Assembly (NCBI GenBank): GCA_028877215.1 | Contig: JAPPFJ010000014.1 | Coordinates: 227,757-291,756, forward strand | Direction: 5' to 3' | Origin: Gemmatimonadota bacterium | GTDB lineage: Bacteria > Latescibacterota > UBA2968 > GCA-2709665 | Length of the DNA stretch: 64,000 nucleotides | Part shown: piece after piece, positions 34,583-43,736 of the stretch | Layout of the letters: every line of letters starts with the position of its first letter | Numbering within the stretch: the first letter of the stretch is position 1 | Made by a program: the position numbers and the translations under genes | Notes under the pieces: generated by a model | What the model was told of the DNA's origin: nothing | Databases searched by the model: none | Seen by the model: only the letters and a program-made list of their open reading frames with translations

Positions 34583-35394
34583 GCTGCCCTCGCAGAATGT
34601 TCGCGTCTTCGATGCCGTGGCTGATTGTCGCTGCGGGCATCGGTGCGCCGGCGCCCGTTCCCTCGCAGAACCCCGAGTCCGATGCAACCGGCCTGAGTAT
34701 CGCCCGGGAATCCCGTTCTCGGGAGGAAGGTTTTGGCAACTTCACGGCGCAGCAGGTCATGGTGCTTCGCAACAAGCACGGTCAGGAGAGCCGGCGCCAA
34801 CTCCGCGTAAAGGTCCTCGAGGTGCCCGGCGCCGGCGACAAGAGCCTGTTTGTATTTGACGAGCCTCGCGACGTCCGGGGAACGGCGCTTCTCGTTCACG
34901 CGCACCGGGACCGGGCGGACGATCAATGGCTCTATCTGCCCGCCTTGAAGCGCGTCAAGCGGATCAGTTCGTCGAACCGGTCCGGTTCCTTCATGGGCAG
35001 TGAGTTCGCCTATGAAGACATGACCGCTCAGGCCGTGGAAAAATTCACCTACCGCTACCTGCGCGACGAGCCGTGCGGCGATTTGACCTGCACTGTAACG
35101 GAACGCTACCCCACGGACAGGAAATCTGGCTACACCCGCCAGGTGGTGTGGCGCGACAGGGACGAGCTTCGCGTCCGGAAAGTGGAGTACTACGACCGCA
35201 GGGACGCGCATCTGAAGACGCTCACGCTGGAGAATTACGAACAATACCTGGGTCGTTACTGGCGTGCGGGGGTGATGAACATGGTCAATCATCTCACCGG
35301 GAAAAGCACGGTGCTGACATGGACGGACTACAAGTTCGGGACTGAACTTGGCGACCGGGACTTTTCACGCACCGGACTGAAACGGACGCGTTGA
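34579..35394 (+). CDS. LolA-like outer-membrane lipoprotein-sorting protein
   Basis: 271 aa with a signal peptide (MPWLIVAAGIGAPAPVPS) and the LolA-like fold that binds lipid in the periplasm. Family segments are ARESRSREEGFGNFTAQQVM, FVFDEPRDVRGTALLVHAHR, DQWLYLPALKRVKRISSSNR and SFMGSEFAYEDM. Genes of this type regularly follow RND/MMPL exporters and are thought to carry the substrate toward the outer membrane. GGAGG lies just before ATG 34579, inside the end of the RND gene; translation is coupled. Confidence 0.88.
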   Translation: MSCPRRMFASSMPWLIVAAGIGAPAPVPSQNPESDATGLSIARESRSREEGFGNFTAQQVMVLRNKHGQESRRQLRVKVLEVPGAGDKSLFVFDEPRDVRGTALLVHAHRDRADDQWLYLPALKRVKRISSSNRSGSFMGSEFAYEDMTAQAVEKFTYRYLRDEPCGDLTCTVTERYPTDRKSGYTRQVVWRDRDELRVRKVEYYDRRDAHLKTLTLENYEQYLGRYWRAGVMNMVNHLTGKSTVLTWTDYKFGTELGDRDFSRTGLKRTR

Positions 35395-36644
35395 TGCAGA
35401 ACCGTATTGTCCTCCAATGCGCGCCGCTCGTCGCCGCCTGGATTCTTGCGCACATGTTTTCCGGCGATGCCGTTGCCCGGATCGAAACGCGGGAATTGAC
35501 CGGGCGCCTGAGTATTCAAAGCCGCTGGTATCCCAAAACCGGCGCCTGGTCCAACCAGCGCTCGCACGGCAGTGGTGTCGTGGCCGAGCCCAGGTTCTAC
35601 GTCGAAGACGTCCAGGGCAGAAGCTTCACCTTTGCCCCGTTCCTCCGCTTCGACGCCGGGGACGAACAGCGCACCCATGTCGATCTGCGGGAAGCCTATC
35701 TCCTGTTCTTCGGCGAGGTCCGCAATCAGGAATGGGAAGTGCGTCTGGGCGTCGACAGGGTATTCTGGGGTGTCACGGAATCCCGACACCTCGTGAATAT
35801 CGTCAATCAGATCGACCTTGTGGAACACCCGTACAAGGAACCCACGCTTGGCCAGCCAATGGCCCATTTCACGCTGTCCGGAGACTGGGGCGCGGTGGAA
35901 GTGTTCGGAATGACCTGCCACCGGGCGCGCACTTTTCCGGGAAGGTCCGGCCGGCTTCGTTTCCCTCTTATTGTAGAGAACGAGCGGGTTGCGTACGAAA
36001 CCGACGCGGGGCGGTGGCATCCGGAACTGGCCGCGCGCTTCAGTCGCAGTGCCGGTGACATGGACGTGGGTGTCAGCGTATTCGATGGCATCAGCCGCGA
36101 TCCTCTGCTGTTGCCAGGCATCGACCCAGGCGGCGGACCGGTTCTGATACCGCATTACGAACGGATCAGACAGTTCGGGCTGGACGCCCAGCTGACCGCG
36201 GGACCCTGGCTGTTCAAGCTCGAAGCGCTGGGAAGGGCCGGCGCGCGGGACCGCCGAGGTGTGGAGGAGGATTACGTCGCGACGACACTGGGCGGCGAGT
36301 ATACGATCTATTCCGTGATCGGCTCCGCAGCCGACCTGAGCGTGATCGGGGAATGGAACTACGACGGCCGCGGCCGGAATGCGACGAATATCTTTCAGAA
36401 CGACCTCTTCCTGGCCGCTCGACTTGCGTTCAACGACGTCCAGAGCACCGAGGTGCTCGGCAGCATGATGAACGATTTCGACACGACCACGCGCGTGTTG
36501 ACGTTCGAATTGAACCGGCGAATCTCCGGCAGGTTCTCCCTGCATCTGGAGGCGATTGCCCTTCTCGACGTCGACGCGGGCGACCTGTCCTACGCCAGCA
36601 GGCGAGACAGTTTCCTCGAATTGCACCTGATATATAACCATTAG
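35394..36644 (+). CDS. Outer-membrane beta-barrel protein of the RND operon (DUF1302-like)
   Basis: 416 aa with a signal peptide (about residues 1-28, ending DAVA) and a porin-like series of amphipathic strands, for example WEVRLGVDRVFWGVTESRHL, a pattern seen in DUF1302-type barrels, and a C-terminal strand ending in an aromatic-rich LELHLIYNH. Its ATG overlaps the last base of the LolA-like gene stop. It is probably the outer-membrane part of the RND/LolA export route. Confidence 0.8.
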   Translation: MQNRIVLQCAPLVAAWILAHMFSGDAVARIETRELTGRLSIQSRWYPKTGAWSNQRSHGSGVVAEPRFYVEDVQGRSFTFAPFLRFDAGDEQRTHVDLREAYLLFFGEVRNQEWEVRLGVDRVFWGVTESRHLVNIVNQIDLVEHPYKEPTLGQPMAHFTLSGDWGAVEVFGMTCHRARTFPGRSGRLRFPLIVENERVAYETDAGRWHPELAARFSRSAGDMDVGVSVFDGISRDPLLLPGIDPGGGPVLIPHYERIRQFGLDAQLTAGPWLFKLEALGRAGARDRRGVEEDYVATTLGGEYTIYSVIGSAADLSVIGEWNYDGRGRNATNIFQNDLFLAARLAFNDVQSTEVLGSMMNDFDTTTRVLTFELNRRISGRFSLHLEAIALLDVDAGDLSYASRRDSFLELHLIYNH

Positions 36645-36760
36645 CCGGTGTAGGACCGGGAACAGGACTCACATTATACCCCCGCATTGGAACTATCCCG
36701 GCTGGAGAGCGATCTAAATAACGGCGTTCAACTGATCGTCTATCTTCCGGGGAGGCCGTG

Positions 36761-37441
36761 ATGGCGATTGATCGCAGGCGTTTTCTTTGTCAGGCAGGTA
36801 CGCTGGGCGCGGTGGCGTTTGTGACGCCAGGGGCATTTGCAGAGGAACTGAGTCGAACGCCCTGGCAGACCGAGGGTCCCTTCTACCCGGACAGGATGCC
36901 GCTGGACGTGGATAACGACCTTCTGATCATCAATGACGCGACCACGCCGGCGGTGGGAGAAATCACGCATCTGACGGGGCGCGTCACCGATGTGAGCGGC
37001 CGACCCGTCGAGAATGCGCAGGTAGAGATCTGGCAGGTCGACAGCAACGGCGCCTACATTCATACCGATGCGCCTCGGATCAACAGGCGGGACCGGAACT
37101 TCCAGGGGTTCGGAAGATTCGAAACGGGCGCCACGGGGGAATACCGCTTTCGTACGATCAAGCCCGTCAGATATTCGGGCGCCCGGGCCGCCCACATTCA
37201 TTTTGCGATTAACAGGAACGGACGCCGGGTCCTGACAACGCAGATGTACGTCAAGGGCAACCCGGACAACGAGCGAGACTCCATATTTCGAAGGTCCGGC
37301 CGCGCTTCACGCGATCTGTTGTCGGTTGCGTTCAAGCCGCTGCCCGGATCCGAAATTGGAGAATTAACAGCAAATTTCGATATTGTGATCGGAAAAACGC
37401 CGGAAGACCGTGAGGAGGGCCGCCGCGGCTGGCTGTGGTAA
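36761..37441 (+). CDS. Intradiol ring-cleavage dioxygenase-like protein, exported
   Basis: 226 aa. The N-terminus RRRFLCQAGTLGAVAFV resembles a twin-arginine signal without the perfect second Arg pattern, ending GAFA. The mature part shows the protocatechuate 3,4-dioxygenase beta fold: TEGPFYPDRMPLD, LTGRVTDVSGRPVENAQVEI with WQVDSNGAYIH, and the non-heme iron ligand region YRFRTIKPVRYSGARAAHIH (Tyr, Tyr, His, His). A secreted form suggests attack on lignin- or catechol-like aromatics outside the cytoplasm. ATG 36761 follows GGGGAGG; GTG 36758 is less likely. Confidence 0.87.
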   Translation: MAIDRRRFLCQAGTLGAVAFVTPGAFAEELSRTPWQTEGPFYPDRMPLDVDNDLLIINDATTPAVGEITHLTGRVTDVSGRPVENAQVEIWQVDSNGAYIHTDAPRINRRDRNFQGFGRFETGATGEYRFRTIKPVRYSGARAAHIHFAINRNGRRVLTTQMYVKGNPDNERDSIFRRSGRASRDLLSVAFKPLPGSEIGELTANFDIVIGKTPEDREEGRRGWLW

Positions 37442-37482
37442 TGGTTCGCCGGGGGTCCGGTCGCCGGTCACGTTCGCCGGGT

Positions 37483-38124
37483 TCAGACCTTCCTGAGATA
37501 CCTTCCGGGATTGCCCACCCAGACCTCGCCCGCGGGCACGTCGTGGCGGATGAGGGTCCCCGCGCCCACCATGCTTCCCTCGCCGATCGTTGCGCCGATA
37601 ATCGTCGAGTTCGTTCCCAGGAAACAGTTTCGTCCCACCCGTACGCTTCCCGAAAAGCTCACCCCCACCGCAAGGCAGGAGTAATCCTCGATCACGTCGT
37701 CGTGGGACAGTCCCACGTTCTGCAGGACGATCACGTGATCGCCGATGGTTACGAATGCGCCCACCGTCGTTCCCGCTAGGATAACCGATCCCCTTCCCAC
37801 CGAGCTTTGCGGAGAAACGAACGCGTGGGGATGGATAATTGTGGCGAATCGCTCCCGCGGCAGGCCCAGTCCGGCCACCGTGCCCGGCCAGGCATGATAA
37901 CTCCCCGGGCCGAATGCGAATCCGGTGATCTGAACGTCTTCCGGCAGGTCACGTAGCGTGTCGAAGTCCCCCAAGTGCTTCAGGCCGCCCTTGTTTACGG
38001 GTTTGCCGTTGCGCGTTACGTACCCCAGCACCTCGTAGGTCGGCTCCAGGACATTGATTTCCGTTACGGCGTCCAGAATGTCCGAATTGTTGGATCCGAT
38101 GCCCAGAAAGACCAGTTTCCGCAT
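37483..38124 (-). CDS. Left-handed beta-helix acetyltransferase (NeuD/PglD type)
   Basis: 213 aa. The N-terminal Rossmann-like domain (LVFLGIGSNNSDILDAVTEI) binds the sugar nucleotide. From ~95 the hexapeptide repeats form the acyl-CoA-binding helix: IHPHAFVSPQSSVGRGSVIL, QNVGLSHDDVIEDYSCLAVG, the catalytic-type His in LSHDD, and the closing VWVGNPGRYLRKV. Likely substrates are amino-sugar nucleotides for glycans. GGAGG lies 8 nt before ATG 38124. The gene follows the deacetylase-like gene on the same strand. Confidence 0.9.
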   Translation of the reverse strand: MRKLVFLGIGSNNSDILDAVTEINVLEPTYEVLGYVTRNGKPVNKGGLKHLGDFDTLRDLPEDVQITGFAFGPGSYHAWPGTVAGLGLPRERFATIIHPHAFVSPQSSVGRGSVILAGTTVGAFVTIGDHVIVLQNVGLSHDDVIEDYSCLAVGVSFSGSVRVGRNCFLGTNSTIIGATIGEGSMVGAGTLIRHDVPAGEVWVGNPGRYLRKV

Positions 38125-38166
38125 ACCGCCACCTCCTCGTGTTGTGTTCCGGCGACACGGCTTCCA

Positions 38167-39879
38167 TCAGCTGTAAGCAGCCGCTATATCGCAACTGTCG
38201 ACACCGTCACCCAATGCCACCTGCGCGAAATCCTGGCGGTATCGTTTCAAGATCTTGAACGTCGCCGATTGCCCGTCCACCCGAATTTCCTCCAGCGCCA
38301 TTCCGCCGAATTCTGCGGGAATCAACCAGCGGAGATTTCCGTCGGTAGGCGCGCCCGAGGCAGTGAAGTTGAGCGTCTTATCGTGCCAGGAGAGTCGTTC
38401 CGCGCGCCATTGATCCCGCATCAGCCAGAAATCGCACCACTGATCGTAGGACCAGACCGGTACATTCCGTTCCGCGGCTTTTTCAAGCAGAACAAGCCCG
38501 TGCGCCCTCGAATATCTCACCCAGTTTCCCGGGTGAAGGATCACACCGTAGGGCACGTGGAACCGCTTGGCGCTGTCGTCGAGGATGCGGTCTACCAGGA
38601 CGCCGTACATCTCAGGCGAATAGTGAAAGGACTTTGGCGCGCTCTCCTGGAACCAGACGTCGTCGGACAGGTGGGTATGCTGCTGGAGCACGTCGATCAG
38701 GCGCCCGTCAGGATGACAGAAACGCATTGGCATGGCTGCCCCCCTCAGGTGGTACGGGCTGCTGCAGCGGTCCCGCATGTAGGCCGAGCACAAATAGTTC
38801 GCATCCATCCGGATGCCCAGGCGCGCCTGTACCTCCACCAGTTCCATGTAACCCGCCCAGGAGAGGCAGTGATTGCGTACGCTCGTGGGTTTGAACCCGT
38901 ACATCTCCTCGAACAGCCGGATCTGCCGCTCGAATTCGGCAACGCGCTCCGCTATCGGCCGTCCGTCCTGGGCCCGGAGGTTCGGGTGCGGGCCCACGTC
39001 GTGGTTTTGCCTGTACCGCTGCACGTCCGCGGCCGTCGAGTCTGTCCCGATGGGAATGATGTAGAGATTCATGCGCGCACCGGCAGCCGTTACCTCCCGG
39101 AATTCCTGCTCCGTAGCGGAAATCTCCGCTCCGTCCTCGTCGCCTGAATAGAGTACGATCGCGGTTGCCTCGCCGGGCAGATGCCAGAGCAGCGGGACGG
39201 GCGCCGGGACAAACCGGCAGACCAGTTCCACCAGCCACCGCGCCAGCAAATCGGCAAATGGAATCAGGCCGGTGTCCGCGGGCCCGAGATTGATTCCGAT
39301 GGAATCGGCGCGCACGTTGCCGGCCACGGCCCGCTCGACCTGGCGCGGATCCCCCTGGCGGAGGGTGAACACGCACTCGGGAAGGTCAAAAGCGAATGCC
39401 AGGATCCGTCCCTTTCCACATGGCGTTTCGATAATCCCGACGGACTCTCCTTCGAATGTGTCCGGATGGTAGAGATAGGCGAGACCAACTCCCGCCTCAG
39501 ATTTTCTAATGTAATGACCTGTCTCCCCGACAACCGGGAAGTCCTCGCCCGAAACCCCCCCCGCCGGATATCGTGCCGGACGCAGGCGAAGCGGCGCGGC
39601 CATGGCGCCCTGGTAGACCAGCCCCGCGGCGTCCGCCAGTTTGTCTCGGGGAAGGAACGTCACGACGGTGCCGCCGCGCCGCGCATATCCGATCAGATCC
39701 TCGTGTGTCCGGTCATCCCTTTCCGCTGCCGGGCAGACCAGTACGGGAATCGACGCGGGAGCCAGGGCGTCCAGCTGTTCCTGAGCAATCCGGTCGAAGG
39801 CGGGAAGCCCCCAGGTTGTAAAGATCTCGGCGACGTAGTCCGAGAGATCAGGCGGATGGGTCAGAATGCCGATTTTCAT
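38167..39879 (-). CDS. Polysaccharide-deacetylase-like protein with N-terminal GATase-like domain
   Basis: 570 aa, cytosolic or non-classically located (no signal seen). Residues 1-~200 resemble a glutamine-amidotransferase-like beta/alpha domain (LVCPAAERDDRTHEDLIGYA, RRGGTVVTFLP). Residues ~230-510 have the deacetylase NodB-like layout: LYSGDEDGAEISATEQEF (the Asp-Asp pair), DVGPHPNLRA (a His of the HxxxH site region), TSVRNHCLSWAGYMEL, and LHPGNWVRY. Substrate unknown. GGAGG lies 9 nt upstream of ATG 39879. It probably belongs to the same transcript as the amidohydrolase upstream (33 bp gap). Confidence 0.75.
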   Translation of the reverse strand: MKIGILTHPPDLSDYVAEIFTTWGLPAFDRIAQEQLDALAPASIPVLVCPAAERDDRTHEDLIGYARRGGTVVTFLPRDKLADAAGLVYQGAMAAPLRLRPARYPAGGVSGEDFPVVGETGHYIRKSEAGVGLAYLYHPDTFEGESVGIIETPCGKGRILAFAFDLPECVFTLRQGDPRQVERAVAGNVRADSIGINLGPADTGLIPFADLLARWLVELVCRFVPAPVPLLWHLPGEATAIVLYSGDEDGAEISATEQEFREVTAAGARMNLYIIPIGTDSTAADVQRYRQNHDVGPHPNLRAQDGRPIAERVAEFERQIRLFEEMYGFKPTSVRNHCLSWAGYMELVEVQARLGIRMDANYLCSAYMRDRCSSPYHLRGAAMPMRFCHPDGRLIDVLQQHTHLSDDVWFQESAPKSFHYSPEMYGVLVDRILDDSAKRFHVPYGVILHPGNWVRYSRAHGLVLLEKAAERNVPVWSYDQWCDFWLMRDQWRAERLSWHDKTLNFTASGAPTDGNLRWLIPAEFGGMALEEIRVDGQSATFKILKRYRQDFAQVALGDGVDSCDIAAAYS

Positions 39880-39912
39880 GGGTGATGACCTCCAAGCTTG
39901 ATTCGGAGTCCG

Positions 39913-41460
39913 TTATTGCACGCCGAATATCCTTGCCGCGTTGTCCCACAATATCATGCGCTTCAACCCGTCGGGAATGTCGGCGTAGAGCACCCGTCCG
40001 AGTTGATAGGGGAATCCGTTTACGGGATGGTCCGATCCGTACAGGATCTGCGCGGGCGGCGCATGCCGGACAAGCCAGGCCAGCGTGCCTCGCGCCATTT
40101 TCGAGTAACCCAGATCGAAAAACAGATTCGGCCGTGCATGGGCGACATTCAGAAAGGGCTCCAGTCCCTCGCGGCTGCCTCCGCCCAGGTGGGCATAGAT
40201 GAACTTCGCGTTGGGGAACGCGGCGAGCGTATCCATCAGGAACGCGGGAGACGGCCCGCGGTGGACATGGCAGAGCATCGGGCAGTTCCGCTCGTGCGCC
40301 GTCTGAAACGCGAGACGGTAGCGACGGTCCTCGGTCGACGTGTCGTGAAGCGCGCAGTGGATTTTGATGCCCCGGCAACCCAGCTCGTCAAACCCGCGCG
40401 CCATCTCGCCGGCCATCTCCGGTTCGTAGTTCGGATTGTAGACCGCGTATCCCACGAGCCGGTCGGGATAGGCCGCCACGCCCGCGCCGATGCGGGTATT
40501 TCCTTCATGATAGTCGGCCCCGATCGCGAGAAAGTGGCTGACCGCAAACCGTTCCACCCCCACTTCGTCCATGCGCGACACCATCTGTTCGGCCGACCAG
40601 TCGCGGTGGTACTTCGAATGAAATCTGCCCAGGTGGCCATGGACGTCAAACACGCGGAAACCGCGCCCGCCGCAGGGCCAGTCCGGTTCAGGTCCGGTCT
40701 CCCGTTCCGGGAGACCCAGCAACCGCCTGAGGGTGTTTCCTGCGATATCGGCCCGCTGGTTCTGCGAAATTCGCGCGCCCGTCAGAAGGCCCAGCGGACC
40801 TCCCGGATCCCAGGTCGGCATCCCCGTCCCGAACAACAAGCGCCCGTGTCCGAACCGTCCTGAAATCTCCTCCACGATCCGCGACTCCTGGATGTAGGAC
40901 GCCTCGATGTAAATGTTGGGAAACGCATCCCACACCCCGTAAAGCGCCCTCGCGGTCGTGCCGCCTTCGCGAATCAGCACGAGCGGCAGCGCGGGGTGCG
41001 CTTCCGCGATCTCGAAGACCGCGCGCCAGTCCGTGAGCTGGCTCCAGCTCGTCCGCCCCTGGTCAAGTATCAGAGGGATTCCCGCTTCGACGAGAGCTTT
41101 CAGCAGCGGCCGCAAAATCCGTTCCAAAAATGGAAAACCGTGGACGCCCGGGAACATCCTGGCCGCACGCACGCCCTGGGCGCGCATCTGCGCCACCAGC
41201 TCATCAGGCTCGGGCAGTTCTCCGGTACCCGGTGGCAGAACGGCCCAGCAGGGGTGGAGCCGCGGATAGGTACGGGTGGCCTCTACCACGAAGGCGTTCG
41301 CATCCGCCGGATGGCCCATGGCGGCGTGGCTCGCGTGGACCAGGGCTTCGGAGATGCCCAGTCGATCCATCTCGGTCAGCAGCGCTTCGGGTGTCCGAAA
41401 GCACGGCTCGCGGTTCGTGCGCGTGGGCCCCAGCATGCAGTTCATGTCGAAGATTTCCAT
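39913..41460 (-). CDS. Tandem amidohydrolase (Amidohydro_2 x2) with degenerate first half
   Basis: 515 aa made of two TIM-barrel units. The C-terminal unit (from ~260) keeps the metal ligands: FRVFDVHGHLG, MLCHVHRG, FIYAHLGGG and ILYGSDHPVN. The N-terminal unit repeats the same order but the ligands are lost: IFDMNCMLG where HxH is expected, PLVLIREGG, and LLFGTGMPTWD. The related proteins act on carboxylated aromatics or cyclic esters. GGAG 6 nt before ATG 41460 defines the start; ATG 41472 in the same frame has no such site. Confidence 0.85.
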   Translation of the reverse strand: MEIFDMNCMLGPTRTNREPCFRTPEALLTEMDRLGISEALVHASHAAMGHPADANAFVVEATRTYPRLHPCWAVLPPGTGELPEPDELVAQMRAQGVRAARMFPGVHGFPFLERILRPLLKALVEAGIPLILDQGRTSWSQLTDWRAVFEIAEAHPALPLVLIREGGTTARALYGVWDAFPNIYIEASYIQESRIVEEISGRFGHGRLLFGTGMPTWDPGGPLGLLTGARISQNQRADIAGNTLRRLLGLPERETGPEPDWPCGGRGFRVFDVHGHLGRFHSKYHRDWSAEQMVSRMDEVGVERFAVSHFLAIGADYHEGNTRIGAGVAAYPDRLVGYAVYNPNYEPEMAGEMARGFDELGCRGIKIHCALHDTSTEDRRYRLAFQTAHERNCPMLCHVHRGPSPAFLMDTLAAFPNAKFIYAHLGGGSREGLEPFLNVAHARPNLFFDLGYSKMARGTLAWLVRHAPPAQILYGSDHPVNGFPYQLGRVLYADIPDGLKRMILWDNAARIFGVQ

Positions 41461-41490
41461 TCCGTTCTCCATTTCGCAGATTGCCGCTTA

Positions 41491-41678
41491 GAAGCTGTTT
41501 TAAAATTACCGGTGCGTTCCCGAGCGCGAGCGAAAAAGTGGCGGTCAAGGCGGGCAAGTCCGCCCATATTTAATGTATCGTGGCTGCGCGCCCCTCGCCA
41601 CTCTTGGGTGGATTTGACCAACGCCGACCGGCGCTTTTGCAGCCGCGCGAAGACCGCAGGGAATTTTAAGACAGCTTC
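41491..41678. mobile_element. Family A MITE, copy 2 (188 bp)
   Basis: Ends GAAGCTGTTTTAAAATT (41491) and AATTTTAAGACAGCTTC (41678), flanked by TTA on both sides (41488-41490 and 41679-41681), a perfect 3-bp target duplication. The right TTA is the TAA stop of the membrane-protein gene at 41679-43658. The core, with ATGTATCGTGGCTGCGCGCC, has the same orientation as copy 1. Confidence 0.9.
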
Positions 41679-43658
41679 TTAAATAAAGATTCTGTTACCG
41701 ATCGTTCCCGAAACATAGTCCACGATACACCAAACGCCAGCGCCGGTGGCTTCTCCCAGTATAATCCCCATGAAGAGCGGCCGTGTCCTGCGGTAAAGCG
41801 TCGCCCCTCCGAATTTTAACACCGTCGCCTTCATCCCCCAGGCCAGGAATACACTGAAGAAATAGGTATCCGTGTACCAGATCGTACTCAGAGGAAGCGC
41901 CACCGGGTGCAGGGGCCACCACCTTATACGCATCCTCAGCAGGGTCAACAGACCTGCAATACCCATCCCGAGTCCGGTATAAAGCATCCCTTTCGTGAAA
42001 ACAGGACTCGGCTCCAGCATGCGCGTCCCGACGAAGGCATCGAACGGGATGCGCGAATAATCGCGAAAGTGCCGGTCCAGATTCAGCCCCCCGCGCGAAT
42101 AGCCCAGGTCCAGCGTCATCGCACTCGCGGTCACCAGTCCAACCGCCATCGCCGCGCCCATCGCCCAGATCAGGCCGCGCTTCCGCCTCATGCCGCTGGA
42201 CAGCCACAGCGCCCCGAGGGCGCGGGGCATCACGTTGCTGACCCGCGTCATCGTCCAGGCGTAACCGAACCCCAGCGTCACCAGCGCGCCCGGGCCGAAG
42301 GCCGACGAACCCGTTGCGCAGACCACAAACTCAGCCGGATTGATGGGCGAATACGTTGCCACGAACCCCGTCTCGCTCACGATCCGGGCCAGAACAAAAA
42401 ACACCACGATAGACGAGAAGAACAGAAACAGGATCAGGGCGAGCGACATTCCCGCCTGGTGCAGCCAGCACCCCAGATATACCAGGCCCCCCAGAGTTCC
42501 GAAGACCGCCGCACGGTAGGAGATGACTTCACCGGAATCGTCGGCGGTTGATGACGTCCCGAACGCCCTGGCAAAGACCCCTCGCAGATGGCCGCGCGCT
42601 GTCCACGCGCTGTACGCGGCCAGAACCAGCATGTATCCCATCCCTGTCAGCGCGAGAAAGGACGACCCCCGGGAACTGAACCGGCCCACCATCCCGGAGA
42701 CATCCGTATACTCCGCGCCGAAAACCGCCAGCGTCCCCCTGATGACCTTGGAGATGACGTTGAACACCCAGATGCTGAGGCTCACGTCCAGGTTCACAAA
42801 GTAGGAATACCCGAGAATTGCAAAGTGCATCCTCAGGGGTAACGGGGTCGTCCCCTGGAAAATCCACAGCATTGTCCCCATCTGGACCCGGGGTACCGTA
42901 TGGAAATAGTGATTCAGCCCATTGATCGTACCGATCAGAAGCGGGACTGCAAACCCGGCCCACATCAATCGGTTCCTGAACAGGGGTCCCAGGCGCCCGG
43001 CATCCGTTTCCGTCATTTCCATCGGCACCTGGAGAATCGGAAACGCGAACCGCTCGTGCTCCGACCACTGCCTGCGGAATATTACGGCGATGCATAACAG
43101 CACTCCGAACAGCACCAAAAAAAATGACCCCCAACTCGCCAGGGGGGCCAGCCAAGCCAGCCAGGGCAGGGGGACGCTATGCGGAAGCCCCTCGTAGAAT
43201 CCCCTCACCGCCTCGGCGTTACGGGGGGCCGTCCAGGGCAGTATATGTGGCAGTACGGCTTCCAGGTCGGGACGCTCCGGAGAAGCGTAGTAGGTCACGC
43301 CGGTCAGGAAGGCGATCAGCCACTTGACCATCCACAGGGCGGGCATCGACACCAGAAGCATCGAAAAAACACACAGGAGTTCTCCGCGGTTCAGTCTGTG
43401 CTTCGGATTCAGGACGACATTGCAGAAAAGGGTCAGCAATAGGAATACGAACAGGACGCCCCGGTCCACGAAATAGAAATGGAGCGACGTTCCCTGGACC
43501 ACCATGCGGTTGTACGGGATGGCAACGGCCAGAAAGAGGCACAGAGCGAGCCCGATAAGGAAGGCCCTGCCCGTCAGTCCGTCCCGAACCTCTTCACACA
43601 CCCTGCTGCGTTCGCCAGGTGTCCGATCTCGAAGGCTCTCCGCCGGGACGTCGGCCAT
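41679..43658 (-). CDS. Large polytopic membrane protein, DUF6785/DUF6784-like (paralogue 1)
   Basis: 659 aa with roughly 13-15 hydrophobic helices. Shared with the proteins at 44709 and 49016: RDGLTGRAFLIGLALCLFLA near the start, VTYYASPE, LASWGSFFLVLF, RQWSEHERFAFPILQVPMEM, YSYFVNLDVSLSIWVFNVIS, ARIVSETGFVATYSPINPAE followed by FVVCATGSSAFGP, and WWPLHPVALPLSTIWYTDTY. The function of the family is unknown; its size and repeated glycine-rich helices look transporter-like (possibly OPT-like), perhaps for plant- or algae-derived oligomers given the neighbours. GAGGA lies about 8 nt before ATG 43658. Confidence 0.85.
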   Translation of the reverse strand: MADVPAESLRDRTPGERSRVCEEVRDGLTGRAFLIGLALCLFLAVAIPYNRMVVQGTSLHFYFVDRGVLFVFLLLTLFCNVVLNPKHRLNRGELLCVFSMLLVSMPALWMVKWLIAFLTGVTYYASPERPDLEAVLPHILPWTAPRNAEAVRGFYEGLPHSVPLPWLAWLAPLASWGSFFLVLFGVLLCIAVIFRRQWSEHERFAFPILQVPMEMTETDAGRLGPLFRNRLMWAGFAVPLLIGTINGLNHYFHTVPRVQMGTMLWIFQGTTPLPLRMHFAILGYSYFVNLDVSLSIWVFNVISKVIRGTLAVFGAEYTDVSGMVGRFSSRGSSFLALTGMGYMLVLAAYSAWTARGHLRGVFARAFGTSSTADDSGEVISYRAAVFGTLGGLVYLGCWLHQAGMSLALILFLFFSSIVVFFVLARIVSETGFVATYSPINPAEFVVCATGSSAFGPGALVTLGFGYAWTMTRVSNVMPRALGALWLSSGMRRKRGLIWAMGAAMAVGLVTASAMTLDLGYSRGGLNLDRHFRDYSRIPFDAFVGTRMLEPSPVFTKGMLYTGLGMGIAGLLTLLRMRIRWWPLHPVALPLSTIWYTDTYFFSVFLAWGMKATVLKFGGATLYRRTRPLFMGIILGEATGAGVWCIVDYVSGTIGNRIFI

Positions 43659-43736
43659 CCGTCACGTCCTCGTTTTTACCGCAATTCCTGGATTTCGACA
43701 ATCGACGGGATATCGTACCGTCGCAATCTCCTCGCC

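Noticed and set aside
37975..39147. 390-codon plus-strand frame opposite the deacetylase-like gene
   Set aside because: Antisense shadow across two genes on the other strand.
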